Shown here one piece after another: positions 19,101 through 27,910 of a stretch of 64,000 nucleotides of DNA (positions within the stretch are counted from its first letter, which is position 1; every line of letters begins with the position of its first letter). The notes under the pieces are model-generated. The model worked only from the letters and a program-made list of their open reading frames with translations, was not told the DNA's origin and did no database searches. Origin of the DNA: Bdellovibrionales bacterium GWA2_49_15 (GTDB taxonomy: Bacteria > Bdellovibrionota > Bacteriovoracia > Bacteriovoracales > Bacteriovoracaceae); NCBI GenBank assembly GCA_001769855.1, contig MEPP01000031.1, forward strand, positions 175,407 through 239,406, written 5' to 3'. The position numbers and the translations under genes were made by a program.

Positions 19101-20681
19101 GAAGAAGAATACGGAATGCATGCTATTTACACGTCAGTTATGGGCTTTGGAGATTTCGCGAGATATATTATAGGAACAAACTCTCATTCTTTTGATTGGA
19201 AATCGACACGGTTGTATGAAAAACAAAAGCCGACAGGTAAAGAGATTCTTGAAACCTTTGTAAATTCACTCAACGAAAAGCAATGCAAGAACTGGAAGTT
19301 ATTAAAAACAATTAATCGTAATATCTCATACATGGCATCCGAGCGCGAAGCCAAGGGACCATCAGAAAAAGAGCTGATAAACCTAAGGAAGGCGACTGAA
19401 AAGAACTTCTTAAACTCGTTAGGCAGTAAAAAGCGTGCAATCTACAAATCTCAAATTATACCTTACATAAAAAATCCAAATGCGTTGAAATATTCAGATA
19501 ACTTTGATCTGAATCAAGCACAGAGATTTGTGATCAACAGAGTTTTTGAGCTAGGATGGACTAAAGAAAAGTTTGGGTTGTTTGATCGAAACATTCACAG
19601 ATATGATCACACAAGAACAGCTTCTAAAAACGAGAGAATGGGGAAAAAGTATCAATGGCTGGCATGGTTTGAATTTCTTGCAAGAGTGTCGGATAACTTT
19701 ATTTTTAGTGGAGATGATGGAGATCCAAAATCCAAAACATACGAAGGCCCTTGGCAACTTTCATATAGCCGAGATATTGATCCAAGTTTATTAATTTCAA
19801 AATCAAACAGAGACCAATACAAAACTAGCACATCAAACTGGTGGAACACTGTTACTTTTGACAAATGGGAAGCTAAAGACAACCTTGAATGGCTTCAATC
19901 CGAAACTATATTACCTACATTTGAAGATTTAATTTTGGTAAAAGATCAATGGAATAAGCAATGGATAGCTTTAGATGCATTCCCAGAGTGGTACGAACCT
20001 TTATCGCCTGAACTGGAAAGATACCAGACACCCCAAAAGCGTATATGGTTCATGTTAAAAAGCTATATTATGAAAAAGAGCGACGTAAATAAGTTTATAA
20101 GATGGGGGGAAAAACAGGACTTTATGGGGAGTTGGATGCCAGAATCACACGCGGTACACAATGTTTTCTGGGGAGAACATTTTTGGGCACCTGCTTATGA
20201 GTACATAAATCAACCTTATTATAATCGTCCAGGCTGGAGCGAAGGCTCCCGCGGAAGGGTTCCAGTCGCAATTCTATCGACTTGTGAACAGTATATGCGC
20301 GAATCAAGCGGCTATGATCGCTCCATCGATGAGACCGTCCATTTCAACATTCTAAATAGCTGGATTGCAAAGCAGCTTGCTCTAGAACATTTTAGCGAAG
20401 AGAGTAAATTATATAATAAGAATGGTGAACTTTATGCATTTGATCCATCAGTATTTAATTCTGGTTCTGCCTCGTTGTTGGCCGATGCCAAAATACTGGA
20501 GGACTTGGATTCTATAGGGTACGGCATTGTATGGACATGGCTAGGCGAGAAAGATATTTTGAGTAATGAGGGAAGAAAATGGGAAGGACGACTCGAAATA
20601 TCTGGCATTTCATATTTCGAAGAGGGTACTTTAAAAACAGCAAAGAATTTTAAGTTTAAAGGGCCAGGGTCTGATAGTTAG
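16164..20681 (+). CDS. Nuclease-STAND NTPase, Avs-like antiviral protein
   Basis: A 1505-aa protein. The N-terminal domain (1-200) begins INWANLRSWNGSQQGGFEEL and carries D46, E50 and Q64-x-K66 in GAPDAGVE and WQAKFF, a PD-(D/E)XK nuclease site. A P-loop NTPase follows: Walker A GNAGNGKT at 356-363 and Walker B LIFIDALNE at about 426-434. The long C-terminal part (about 700-1500) is helical and rich in aromatic residues, fitting a ligand-sensing array. This order, nuclease-STAND ATPase-sensor, is that of AVAST (Avs) proteins, which bind conserved phage proteins and then cut DNA. It is followed by a HEPN-type gene. The exact Avs type cannot be fixed by eye. Confidence 0.75.
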   Translation: MSQINWANLRSWNGSQQGGFEELCCQLAHYEPIADKKKFLKKGAPDAGVECFWLLQNGTEIAWQAKFFLAPPTPNQWCQINESVETALTKHPNLIGYIVCLPIDRADARVSNQKSFLDRWNEKTAEWEKLATSKGMNVKFDFWGNYEIGERLSREDHCGRNAFWFNKLDLSYEWFKKRLKESIADAGPRYSPKVNIALPISFNYKAQSLSKEYFAELLKIFGKYLENIKSCIHEYSKHLSNSEINFVKGIEGQIVNWLNDLKNFTKIAIEFNEVLHLIDTLNDFVDKEFDSVHYKAEKFDESENKKKKEKYSNQSNNAEIIKNVRDRVSSSSYDFKLFLKADKSKLVNHPFSLLVGNAGNGKTHLFSDIAGHILDAGTPAILILGEKLSLGNPWKQILETLNLSCTRDEFLGAFQSAAQASNSRGLIFIDALNESENKTHWAKHIPGMISAISHYPNIGLALSVRTSYEDLVVPSHIQNNLVRLVHDGFGSQLTKAVQVYFTYHNISLPSVPLLSPEFNNPLFLGVFCRTLQNMGQTEIPDGMSGFFDIFKEFLNSINDHLSQPGHLDYDRADNLVFKFIDRYCTKLSTTGATWMPVDRAREIAKSIYPSESGTKSLYRHLLSEGLISEDRFYADGNWEEGVRFSYERFCDHFTASKIISSNPEQRDLNAEIKGLFPDLNACYMKRGLLDAFSIQYPETYGTELINEVPEISSFDPVRESLLESLLWRSTESVTVETAKQVAAIANSTEHFTESFTDTLTYLAPKENHRFNAFYLDRNLKRLKMPDRDSWWSIYIHKVYDDDSPLGRAINWILEMDDQSNLALRIAPRLQLAVLLSWCFTTPNRQLRDKATKATVRLLENHLNTAEKLFKNFIDVNDLYVLERVLASCMGATTRSRDLSGLDALALSVFESIFRSGEPPVHLVLRDYARTICEFAFLKNPDIKITKNLIRPPYKSEWPSHIPSANTVESKYGQWHDKMTEEEYGMHAIYTSVMGFGDFARYIIGTNSHSFDWKSTRLYEKQKPTGKEILETFVNSLNEKQCKNWKLLKTINRNISYMASEREAKGPSEKELINLRKATEKNFLNSLGSKKRAIYKSQIIPYIKNPNALKYSDNFDLNQAQRFVINRVFELGWTKEKFGLFDRNIHRYDHTRTASKNERMGKKYQWLAWFEFLARVSDNFIFSGDDGDPKSKTYEGPWQLSYSRDIDPSLLISKSNRDQYKTSTSNWWNTVTFDKWEAKDNLEWLQSETILPTFEDLILVKDQWNKQWIALDAFPEWYEPLSPELERYQTPQKRIWFMLKSYIMKKSDVNKFIRWGEKQDFMGSWMPESHAVHNVFWGEHFWAPAYEYINQPYYNRPGWSEGSRGRVPVAILSTCEQYMRESSGYDRSIDETVHFNILNSWIAKQLALEHFSEESKLYNKNGELYAFDPSVFNSGSASLLADAKILEDLDSIGYGIVWTWLGEKDILSNEGRKWEGRLEISGISYFEEGTLKTAKNFKFKGPGSDS

Positions 20682-20766
20682 CTATTAAACATAGTAATTT
20701 TTTTAAAGAATAATATTAACTGTTCCATGATCCATTAAGAATTAAAAATTAAAATATGGGATTCCA

Positions 20767-22611
20767 ATGACTATGCTAAATAAAATGGAACTAACTTTAT
20801 GCCCGAATGCTTCAGTTGAAGAGATACAAGATAATAAATTTCTTTTAAATCCAAATATTGAAGAAATTAAATCGTTGAATAAAGTCAAAGACTACTTATT
20901 CAAATTATCAGATGATGATGCAATAAAATCAAATATTCGACTATCCGAGTGCATTGAGCTATTGGCTCACGTATGTGGCTTTGCACTTATTGCGAAGGAT
21001 TTTGAGAAGCCTTTTAAACATCTCGCAACCTTTCCCGATGGGAGCAGGACAGCTTCACCAGATGATTTAAAGGATCATCATATTCCTGTATTAGATGAAT
21101 TTTTGAAAATAATTACAAATGACCTCATACAGGCACGATTAAACGACGTCTTGTGGAATATTCGAATCCCCAAGAATTTTGATAATGCCAAAAATGCTAT
21201 CAAATATTACCTGTCATTTTGTGGCAAGAATCGAAAGGAAAAAAGTGAAAGCATTCACGAGCATGAAACCCTTTTGAGAAGGTGTCTATCGCTAGTTGAT
21301 TCTCTGCGATTAACGGATGGCTCTAGAGATTTAATTATAGATGAAATCAAAATGCATATGTTTCTAGAAAAAGATGAACCTAATAATTTTATCCGTTTTC
21401 ATTATTTTAAACTCCTATGTTCTCATGCCTCTGCTGAAGAATACACTTTTCTAAAATCCAAAGGAAGAGAGTTAATAGAAATATCTAAAAAACAAAATAA
21501 TTTCGAAAAAGCCCGAGCATACATTGACTGCATTAGACATATATATAAACTTTTAAAAGATAAGGCCGAAGTTGAAAAATTGAACAATGAACACACAGAT
21601 ATGTTCATAGACGAAGTACGGACCATGCGGAAAGCAGGTGGATCAGCAATTATTCTGCAAAATTTTTACAATAAGGCCATATCCGCTTGCAGAGCAACAA
21701 AAGGTCGCAAGGAAGAGGCGAAAGAATTGATTGATGAACTAAAAGAAATTCAGCCTGATATCAACGATGGGCTAAAGGCATTCTCGGCCCCTATTGATAT
21801 AACCGATTCAGTAGCAGCATTGATTAAGGAAATTGAAGAGAAATCTTTCATCGAAGGAATTGAAACTCTTTGTTTTTTGTCGACCCCTCCTTCCAAGCGA
21901 GCTTTATTCTCCGAAAGTGAAAAAATGATCAAGGAGTATCCTCTCCAATCACTTATTTCAAATGTAATGCTAGACGAAAAGGGAAAGCTAATAGCTAAAA
22001 CACCTGGGCTAGATGACAATGAGACTAATCAAAATGCCGTAAAAAGATCATTTGCAACTCAACAGCTAAGCACTCATTTTACAATTAAGGCGTGCCTGAT
22101 TGATGTTGCGAGAGGCAAACTTCGTCAGAAGAAAGATTTTGACGAAAAGTATATTGAATCTTTGCTTTACCCCAACCCGTTTGTGCCAACTTCTAGAATT
22201 GTTCAATTTAAAGCAGGGTTATTGAGAGGATTTGACGGAGACTGGATTTCAGCTTCATCAATTTTAATTCCTTTACTGGAGAATTCATTCAGACACATGC
22301 TAGAGCAATTGGGAATAAATATGATTTCAATTGACTCTAACGAAATTCAAAAGGAACGTGATTTAAATAGTTTTATATACTCTGAAGAATTTGAAAAACT
22401 TGTCGGAAAAGACCTTCAGTTCTATATGCAAGTCCTCTTAACAGATCATACGGGATTGAATTTTAGGAATAACATTGCACATGGTCTATGTGCTGATCAC
22501 ACGGTTTTGAGTGAACCATCTCAGATTTCTTGGGCGCTGACTTTATTTCTCTGCAAAAGGTTTCAAGAACGATTTATTGAATTATCCAAAGTGTGTTCAC
22601 AAGCTGAGTAG
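20767..22611 (+). CDS. DUF4209-type HEPN-like protein
   Basis: A 614-aa protein, helical throughout. The C-terminal block (about 480-590) has LLENSFRHMLEQLG and then FRNNIAHGL, where R567 and H572 form the RX4H signature of HEPN ribonucleases and of the DUF4209 domain. The N-terminal 450 residues look like helical repeats that could sense a partner. It lies 85 bases downstream of the STAND gene on the same strand and is probably co-transcribed. HEPN proteins act as RNA-cleaving toxins in many defence systems, so an effector or back-up suicide role is inferred. Confidence 0.65.
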   Translation: MTMLNKMELTLCPNASVEEIQDNKFLLNPNIEEIKSLNKVKDYLFKLSDDDAIKSNIRLSECIELLAHVCGFALIAKDFEKPFKHLATFPDGSRTASPDDLKDHHIPVLDEFLKIITNDLIQARLNDVLWNIRIPKNFDNAKNAIKYYLSFCGKNRKEKSESIHEHETLLRRCLSLVDSLRLTDGSRDLIIDEIKMHMFLEKDEPNNFIRFHYFKLLCSHASAEEYTFLKSKGRELIEISKKQNNFEKARAYIDCIRHIYKLLKDKAEVEKLNNEHTDMFIDEVRTMRKAGGSAIILQNFYNKAISACRATKGRKEEAKELIDELKEIQPDINDGLKAFSAPIDITDSVAALIKEIEEKSFIEGIETLCFLSTPPSKRALFSESEKMIKEYPLQSLISNVMLDEKGKLIAKTPGLDDNETNQNAVKRSFATQQLSTHFTIKACLIDVARGKLRQKKDFDEKYIESLLYPNPFVPTSRIVQFKAGLLRGFDGDWISASSILIPLLENSFRHMLEQLGINMISIDSNEIQKERDLNSFIYSEEFEKLVGKDLQFYMQVLLTDHTGLNFRNNIAHGLCADHTVLSEPSQISWALTLFLCKRFQERFIELSKVCSQAE

Positions 22612-23140
22612 GCATATTTATTTATCAGCACTGTTGGAATTGAAAATCAACTGACATGGACTATGTCCGTAAATAGAAGTAAAATGTAAAAGCTCTCTAT
22701 GTTACACTTAAGAATAGTGCTGACGTTTAAGGAAGATCGGACGGTGTCCGTGGCTATTTTGGCTACAAACGAATAGCAAGAATCAACGAAAACAAGACGT
22801 TGGTTCTATTATCGCCACTTCCACCAACTTTCCCATAAAAAAGAAAGTCGGTGGAGACCCCGGGCCCCGAAGATTTCCTAAGTATTGCGAATCATTTCAA
22901 TTAGGTTTTAGTTAGTTAGTCAAAGTCGTTTTAGGCCAACGTGTCTGGAAATGTCCCGACATTACCCTCGTTGGCTTAGTCGTGGCTTCGTTTTGGCTTA
23001 CCCCCAAAATTTTGGCCGTCATCCAGTGACTACGCAGCGTAGTTTTCCCTCTGAAAATGGACTTAACGGTTCAGTTTCAAAGGGGCTAAGCGTGTAGTCA
23101 GCCAAAGAGCGTTTTTACCTCAATACAGAAGGAGAAACGC
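22612..23140. other. Gene-less junction region with island right end (copy A)
   Basis: This 529-base stretch holds the right-end repeat 22681-22835, an imperfect hairpin CCACCAACTTTC/GAAAGTCGGTGG (22821-22854), and then a segment with GAAGATTTCCTAAGTATTGC at about 22869 that recurs, slightly changed, near 23735. The remainder up to 23130 shows no frame with a start signal; it probably contains the promoter of the XRE gene. Confidence 0.55.
22681..22835 (+). repeat. Island right-end repeat, copy A, with att core
   Basis: About 150 bases shared with 37770-37905: AGTGCTGACGTTTAAGGAA, GTGGCTATTTTGGCTAC (imperfect hairpin), CGAATAGCAAGAATCAACGA, ACAAGACGTTGGTT and a decayed tmRNA T-arm/3' end. 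The last 16 bases (22820-22835) equal the bases at the ssrA 3' end. It fits an attR arm of an ssrA-targeting element, bounding about 12 kb of defence genes. Confidence 0.65.
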
Positions 23141-23560
23141 GTGAAAACAAAATTCAAGTCAGTCAGTGCCCGCTGCCTACAGGGCGAAGTAGGAAGGCAG
23201 AGGTGCGCCCAAAAACGGCGCAACAGGTATCGTCGCTCAGATACCAAGATCATTACGAAGGAAGCGAAGGTTCTCAAATTCCTACGCGAGTCGCGCTGGC
23301 TTTCCATGAGGAAGGCCGGGAAGCTGATTGGCCTCTCAGATTCATTTGTTAGTCACTGTGAGCACGGAAGGATTGATCTCACTCCTGGCATTATCGCCAA
23401 GTTTCTTCACGCCTATGGTTACGACTATGGCCACTTCCAAAAGCTTGTCCTGGGGCAAATTGAAATGCCCCAAGACCTGCTTGAGGAATGTTTGGCCCTG
23501 CTAAAACGAATGAGCGGGGACAAGTTGAAAACCATAAAGACTATTCTTCAGACATTTTAA
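23141..23560 (+). CDS. XRE-family DNA-binding protein
   Basis: A 139-aa protein, GTG start behind AAGGAG. The N-terminal 40 residues are strongly basic (RCAQKRRNRYRRSDTK). A helix-turn-helix of XRE type lies at about 46-105: FLRESRWLSMRKAGKLIGLS then SFVSHCEHGRIDLTPGI and FLHAYGYDYGHFQKL. It stands alone beside island end A and copy 2 of the structured repeat. It probably regulates the neighbouring element, but no operator was identified. Confidence 0.7.
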   Translation: MKTKFKSVSARCLQGEVGRQRCAQKRRNRYRRSDTKIITKEAKVLKFLRESRWLSMRKAGKLIGLSDSFVSHCEHGRIDLTPGIIAKFLHAYGYDYGHFQKLVLGQIEMPQDLLEECLALLKRMSGDKLKTIKTILQTF

Positions 23561-23873
23561 TTATGGGCAAGTAGTTAATAAGTCAAAACGATCGTGTTGG
23601 AGTTGCCCCAAGGTAAGTCCAATACAGACAGGCAGGCAGAATGCCTGACTAAGCGGCTGAGGGGAGGCCACGCAGCTTGAGGCCGTGATAGCCGAAAGCG
23701 TAGGGGCCGATGCCTAGGTGGGCACTTTGGCCGAGAAGATTTCCCAAGTATTTCGAATCACCATCCCGAATTGCATCAATTATAAAAATTCGGCTTGCAT
23801 GTTACAATTATTCAAATTTGGATTATCTTAAACTCAGAACCGGCGAATTGATTTTGGTTCTATTGGTAGGTTT
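23561..23873. other. Intergenic stretch carrying structured repeat copy 2
   Basis: Apart from the repeat at 23591-23715, the segment GAGAAGATTTCCCAAGTATT near 23732 echoes 22866-22890. The final 100 bases are AT-rich and probably hold the promoter of the RDD gene, whose start has only a weak ribosome binding site. Confidence 0.5.
23591..23715 (+). repeat. Structured 125-bp repeat, copy 2
   Basis: Same order as copy 1 at 10911: TCGTGTTGGAGTTGCCCCAA, GGTAAGTCC, CAGGCAGGCAGAATGCCTG, GAGGGGAGGCCACGCAG, TAGGGGCCGA. The changes relative to copy 1 include C-to-T steps within the first stem that keep GU pairs, while the middle variable loop (after CACGCAG) has diverged freely. This is the pattern expected of a folded RNA, though only two copies are available. 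Confidence 0.55.
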
Positions 23874-26504
23874 ATGGAAAATAAAGATTACCTCGCACCT
23901 ATCCCCAAAAGGTTTTTGGCATATTTAATCGACGTGGCAATTGTCATCATCGTCTTTATTCCGCTTTCAAGAATAGACCTTATCAAAAAATACTTAGCGT
24001 ATGATTCAGTAAATTATTTTTCTATTTTATCCACGGTGCTAATACATTATCTTACCTTTTGCGGGCTATGGTTTTCATACCAAGCAATTACCTACAAATT
24101 TAACAAGCGATCCTTGGGTAAATCAGCTTTGGGTCTATATACCGTCAAGCAATCTAGCTACGAAATTATAGGCTGGCGTGATCTGTTTTTTCGGGAAACG
24201 ATCTTTAGGGCCTTTAGTAATGACATTTTTTATTTGGGAAACTTATTTTGTTTGTTCAATGATCACAAAAAAACACTACATGATTATCTCGCAGATACAT
24301 TAGTCGTAAGCGAAAACAAAATTGAAAAAAGTGTTTTAGCGATGAAAACGGAACCGATAAATGGCGACAAGAGAATTGTAATCTTTATCCTTATTCATCT
24401 TTATTTCCTGCCTGCAAGTTATGTAAAGCTATTAATGAATAATGGGTCAGCATCTCGCATGATGAGTGAATTGGTCTTTGGGAGTAATTCAACGAGCAAA
24501 AAAATGGAGACGCAGGATGAGACTTTAAAAAGATTGATCAAACTCCTTGAAGAAAAGAAATATGAAGATATTTTTTCCGACACACAGCTCATGAGTGCAG
24601 TTAATTACAATACTCGTTACTTTAATGACAATAATACCTATGAAAAGCATATGCCGTTTTTCAGGCAATATTTTCTACAAAAAGAAATAGTAAATATGCA
24701 AAACGTTCCTGAGATCATTCGACGAGATGAAGATTTTTTAAATAAGTACTACGCCTTGATTACAAAAAAGGAAAGCGAACTATATAAGAATGTTTTAAAT
24801 AAAGAAAAAATATATGATCTTAAAAATCATCTCATCAATGGCGAATATCATGTAGCCCTACTTGGAAAACTTCCGCAAGAATTACTCAATGATGAAGTCT
24901 TAATGGATTCATTAATTATTAAGAAACCCTCTGCCTTATTATACTTGTCTGAACAAGCAAATTTCTCAACCGCTGTTTTAAGAACTTCGCTTCAAAACGA
25001 TGAAGCGCTAGTCAATAAACTGCCTCTTTTTATTAGAAAAAATCCGAAATACACAGCGCTCGTGGAGGAATTCCTAGAAAAAAAGAAAGCCGTGTTTTTG
25101 CCCAAGACAAAAGAATATTTTTTAAACCAATTATCTAAATCTGACAGGGGACTCGATCCAGAGAGTTTTGGACGAACTATTCCACTGGAATATTTTAGCG
25201 ATAGGTCGTTTGTCAAAGATCTATTGTGGAGAAGTCCTGAAATGAATATATCTCTTCCTGCTGACTATGTTTTTACCAAAGAAGAAAGCAGCAATTTAGT
25301 TCAATATTTTAAAAAACAAGGATATTACCGGATTCATAAAAATCTTTTCAAGAATAAGGATATTGCATCTGCCTACATCATGAGAGATCATCCTCAATAT
25401 GATCCAGCTGTTCCCAAAGAAATCAATGATAATTTAAATTACATTAAGCGAATTATTAGCAGTAATAATGCAGTCGAAATTGGACAGCTTCCTACTGAGA
25501 TTATGCGAAGAAAAGATGTCCAGCTATATTTGGTTGAGACCTGGGAGGAACTTTCTCCAGGTCAGCAAAATCGCTACGGCGGAGGTATCCCCTTAATTGT
25601 TTTTATAAAGAATCTGAAAATAGACAATAAGCTTGCGGTAAGAATTATTTCAAAGTCACCCCGAAGTTTTACGTTTTTAGATCAAGCATTACAACATTCA
25701 CCGGACGTAAAAAGAGCTTATGCGAAATCAATAAACAAAATAAAATTATATCTGCAAAAATTTGGAATGCTTCAATGGGAAAACATCCCGAAAGAAATCC
25801 AAGCGGATTACACTTTCTTTAAAAACAATCCAGGAGTTGCAATCAATTATTTCGATAAACTTAAGTTCCTATTTGCAGAAAATGCAGATTTATTAGAGAA
25901 AGCGACAAAAGTGAGGCCAGAGTTAATCTTGCAATACAAAAAGATTCAGACCTCAAAAAATGTAAAAGAAATCCTTCAAAGTAAAGTAAGACTTGGGGAA
26001 GAAAGCCTTTTCATAACGTTGGATTCTCTCAAGGATGAGCTGCATGAAGATAAAGAGATCATAAAACTGTTAATTCAGATTAACCCTTCTCAAATTGCAT
26101 TCCTTCTGAATTCTCAACTTAACCAAGCTTTTGGCCCGCAAGAAATGAATATTATTCTTAAAAAAGCAATTAAATGCATTAAGTCTGGATGGTTGATGCA
26201 GCGCTATGGAACTACCAATCCGCAAATTGTTAACGAAAGCGTGCTAAATGACATTGATCTTTTGGGCGAAATTCAGGCGGGCGCGCCACTCACGTATCAA
26301 GGCCTCCCCGAAAATATTAGAGAAGATAAGCGTCTCGTGAAGCAATACCTTCAATCAATTTCCATGATTCGTGGTAGCGGTGGCGATCCAAATATGCCCC
26401 AAAATCCTCAGCTGTATTTAAAATATATTCCTCAAAACGTTAAAAAAGATCCTGAGATCAGAACAATCATTACTTCCAGGTTTCCAAACTATGTTGAATT
26501 ATGA
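23874..26504 (+). CDS. RDD-domain membrane protein with long C-terminal repeat region
   Basis: An 876-aa protein. Residues 10-150 form an RDD domain: KRFLAYLIDVAIVIIVFIPL is the first helix with the Arg-Asp pair, KRSLGKSALGLYTV is the typical loop, and further helices follow. A hydrophobic segment near 165-185 ends the membrane part. The remaining 690 residues are soluble and repetitive, with units such as LPQELLNDEVLMDSLIIKKP and GLPENIREDKRLVKQYLQSI that recall DUF4116-like 'predicted, day, next' helical repeats. RDD proteins are often transporters or sensors. This fusion is unfamiliar to me. The start has a weak ribosome binding site. Confidence 0.6.
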   Translation: MENKDYLAPIPKRFLAYLIDVAIVIIVFIPLSRIDLIKKYLAYDSVNYFSILSTVLIHYLTFCGLWFSYQAITYKFNKRSLGKSALGLYTVKQSSYEIIGWRDLFFRETIFRAFSNDIFYLGNLFCLFNDHKKTLHDYLADTLVVSENKIEKSVLAMKTEPINGDKRIVIFILIHLYFLPASYVKLLMNNGSASRMMSELVFGSNSTSKKMETQDETLKRLIKLLEEKKYEDIFSDTQLMSAVNYNTRYFNDNNTYEKHMPFFRQYFLQKEIVNMQNVPEIIRRDEDFLNKYYALITKKESELYKNVLNKEKIYDLKNHLINGEYHVALLGKLPQELLNDEVLMDSLIIKKPSALLYLSEQANFSTAVLRTSLQNDEALVNKLPLFIRKNPKYTALVEEFLEKKKAVFLPKTKEYFLNQLSKSDRGLDPESFGRTIPLEYFSDRSFVKDLLWRSPEMNISLPADYVFTKEESSNLVQYFKKQGYYRIHKNLFKNKDIASAYIMRDHPQYDPAVPKEINDNLNYIKRIISSNNAVEIGQLPTEIMRRKDVQLYLVETWEELSPGQQNRYGGGIPLIVFIKNLKIDNKLAVRIISKSPRSFTFLDQALQHSPDVKRAYAKSINKIKLYLQKFGMLQWENIPKEIQADYTFFKNNPGVAINYFDKLKFLFAENADLLEKATKVRPELILQYKKIQTSKNVKEILQSKVRLGEESLFITLDSLKDELHEDKEIIKLLIQINPSQIAFLLNSQLNQAFGPQEMNIILKKAIKCIKSGWLMQRYGTTNPQIVNESVLNDIDLLGEIQAGAPLTYQGLPENIREDKRLVKQYLQSISMIRGSGGDPNMPQNPQLYLKYIPQNVKKDPEIRTIITSRFPNYVEL

Positions 26505-26523
26505 AAAGTAATATTTTCGATAG

Positions 26524-26551
26524 AAGGAAAAGTTCCTGATGACTTTTCCTT
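26524..26551 (+). terminator. Hairpin terminator after the RDD gene
   Basis: AAGGAAAAGT and ACTTTTCCTT form a perfect 10-bp stem with an 8-base loop, 20 bases after the RDD stop. Only a short T tract follows. Confidence 0.6.
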
Positions 26552-26949
26552 AAGCATTGCTTAATGAATTTGGTTCAGGACATTCCGTCTAAATTCAAGC
26601 TTATTATTGGTGGGCTTGGATATATTATTCATCTGGTATAGGTACCAGGAGGCTTTTGGGACTAAAAAGAATACCCTTTTTTCCATTCTCAAATGTGAAA
26701 AATTTCTTAAATCCCATCAGGAAGTATCTATTTTCAACAGCAAAGCCCGAGTGATTAAGTCCTGTTTGGCATACGATTATATTTCCTGAGTAATTGGCGC
26801 TGAAAAAACCACACTCCAGGTTATAATCACTGTCATAGGTGGAATTGAAAATTCGACGACATGGCCTTCAAGAGAATCAAGGCTGAAAACTTTTTGTAAG
26901 TATTAGTAAAGATTCTAGATTCCCCAATGGAATTCAAAATATCGCTGAG
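26552..26949. other. Gene-less stretch, no supported gene
   Basis: One 60-codon frame at 26607 has no ribosome binding site or recognisable motif and is not called. GGTGGAATTGAAAATTCGAC near 26838 resembles TTGGAATTGAAAATCAACTG near 22633, a weak hint of a shared island segment. The promoter of the next gene should lie at the end. Confidence 0.4.
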
Positions 26950-26955
26950 GTGCGC

Positions 26956-27885
26956 ATGCCATTCTTTAAAACTAAAAACTATGAACTCACTCCAGTCAAA
27001 ATGAAGAATTTTAAAAGCGAGAAAGAGCTTCAGACCCTTGTCGAAAAAAACCTTGGGACAATTTTTAATTTTCGCTTTGTTGCCACTGAGTTTTCTACTG
27101 GGGCTGTCCATTCGGGACGAATTGATACGCTTGCTCTTTCAGAGGACAACAACCCCGTAATTATAGAATATAAAATTCAAGAATCTTCCGATCTTATCAA
27201 TCAAAGCCTATTTTATCTATCTTGGATAAAGGATCATCAAGGCGATTTTCAGGTTGTGTCTCAAAAAGCCCTCGATGGTGATGTAGATGTTGATTGGGAT
27301 GATATACGTGTGATTTGCATCGCTCCGGGCTTCAAAAAGTATGATCTCCATGCGGTTCAGATGATGGGGGCAAATATTGAGCTTTGGCAATATAAGTTCT
27401 TTGAAGATGGGACACTACATCTCGATCAAGTCTTTACAAACGGTTCAACCGCTGTTGAAAGTGGAGAAAAGAATCCTGTGATGGTAGCGGCTGGAAAAAA
27501 AGCGGCCGTCACTCGTGCGACGGGAAGCTATAGCTTTGATGAGCACCTTCAAAAAACAGAAGATGAACAACTTCGTGAAATTGTCCTTATGTTACGAGAA
27601 TATATTTTGGAGATTGATGAAGCTGTTGAAGAGTCCCCTAAAAAGCTCTATGTGGCCTACAAAGTGGCCCAGAATTTTGCTTGCATGGAAATTCAAAGTC
27701 AGAAGATTACTTTTTATTTAAAACTTATACCAAATGAGATTAAGCCATTTCCTGCCAACGCCCGCGACGTGACAAATCTTGGCCATTACGGGACAGGAAG
27801 ATTTGAATTCACAGTGAAAAACGCGGAAAATGCCGAAGATGTAAAGAAGTACATCCGACAAGCATTTGAGGAAATTGGAGGATAG
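26956..27885 (+). CDS. DUF5655 protein with PD-(D/E)XK nuclease-like domain
   Basis: ATG 26956 (MPFFKTKNYELTPVKMKNF) has GAGG seven bases upstream; GTG 26950 is the alternative. The N-terminal half has the DUF91/NucS-like nuclease core: GRIDTLAL with D57 and VIIEYK with E71-x-K73, preceded by the conserved helix EKELQTLVEKNLGTIFNF. The C-terminal third (about 195-308) has the DUF5655 pattern, ending VKNAENAEDVKKYIRQAFEE. Such proteins are common in accessory regions as probable nucleases. No partner gene is adjacent on the same strand. Confidence 0.7.
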   Translation: MPFFKTKNYELTPVKMKNFKSEKELQTLVEKNLGTIFNFRFVATEFSTGAVHSGRIDTLALSEDNNPVIIEYKIQESSDLINQSLFYLSWIKDHQGDFQVVSQKALDGDVDVDWDDIRVICIAPGFKKYDLHAVQMMGANIELWQYKFFEDGTLHLDQVFTNGSTAVESGEKNPVMVAAGKKAAVTRATGSYSFDEHLQKTEDEQLREIVLMLREYILEIDEAVEESPKKLYVAYKVAQNFACMEIQSQKITFYLKLIPNEIKPFPANARDVTNLGHYGTGRFEFTVKNAENAEDVKKYIRQAFEEIGG

Positions 27886-27910
27886 TCGCCAGCTTGCTGT
27901 ACACTGAGAG

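Noticed and set aside
26607..26789. 60-codon frame between the RDD and DUF5655 genes
   Set aside because: No ribosome binding site, no motif and no coupling with a neighbour.
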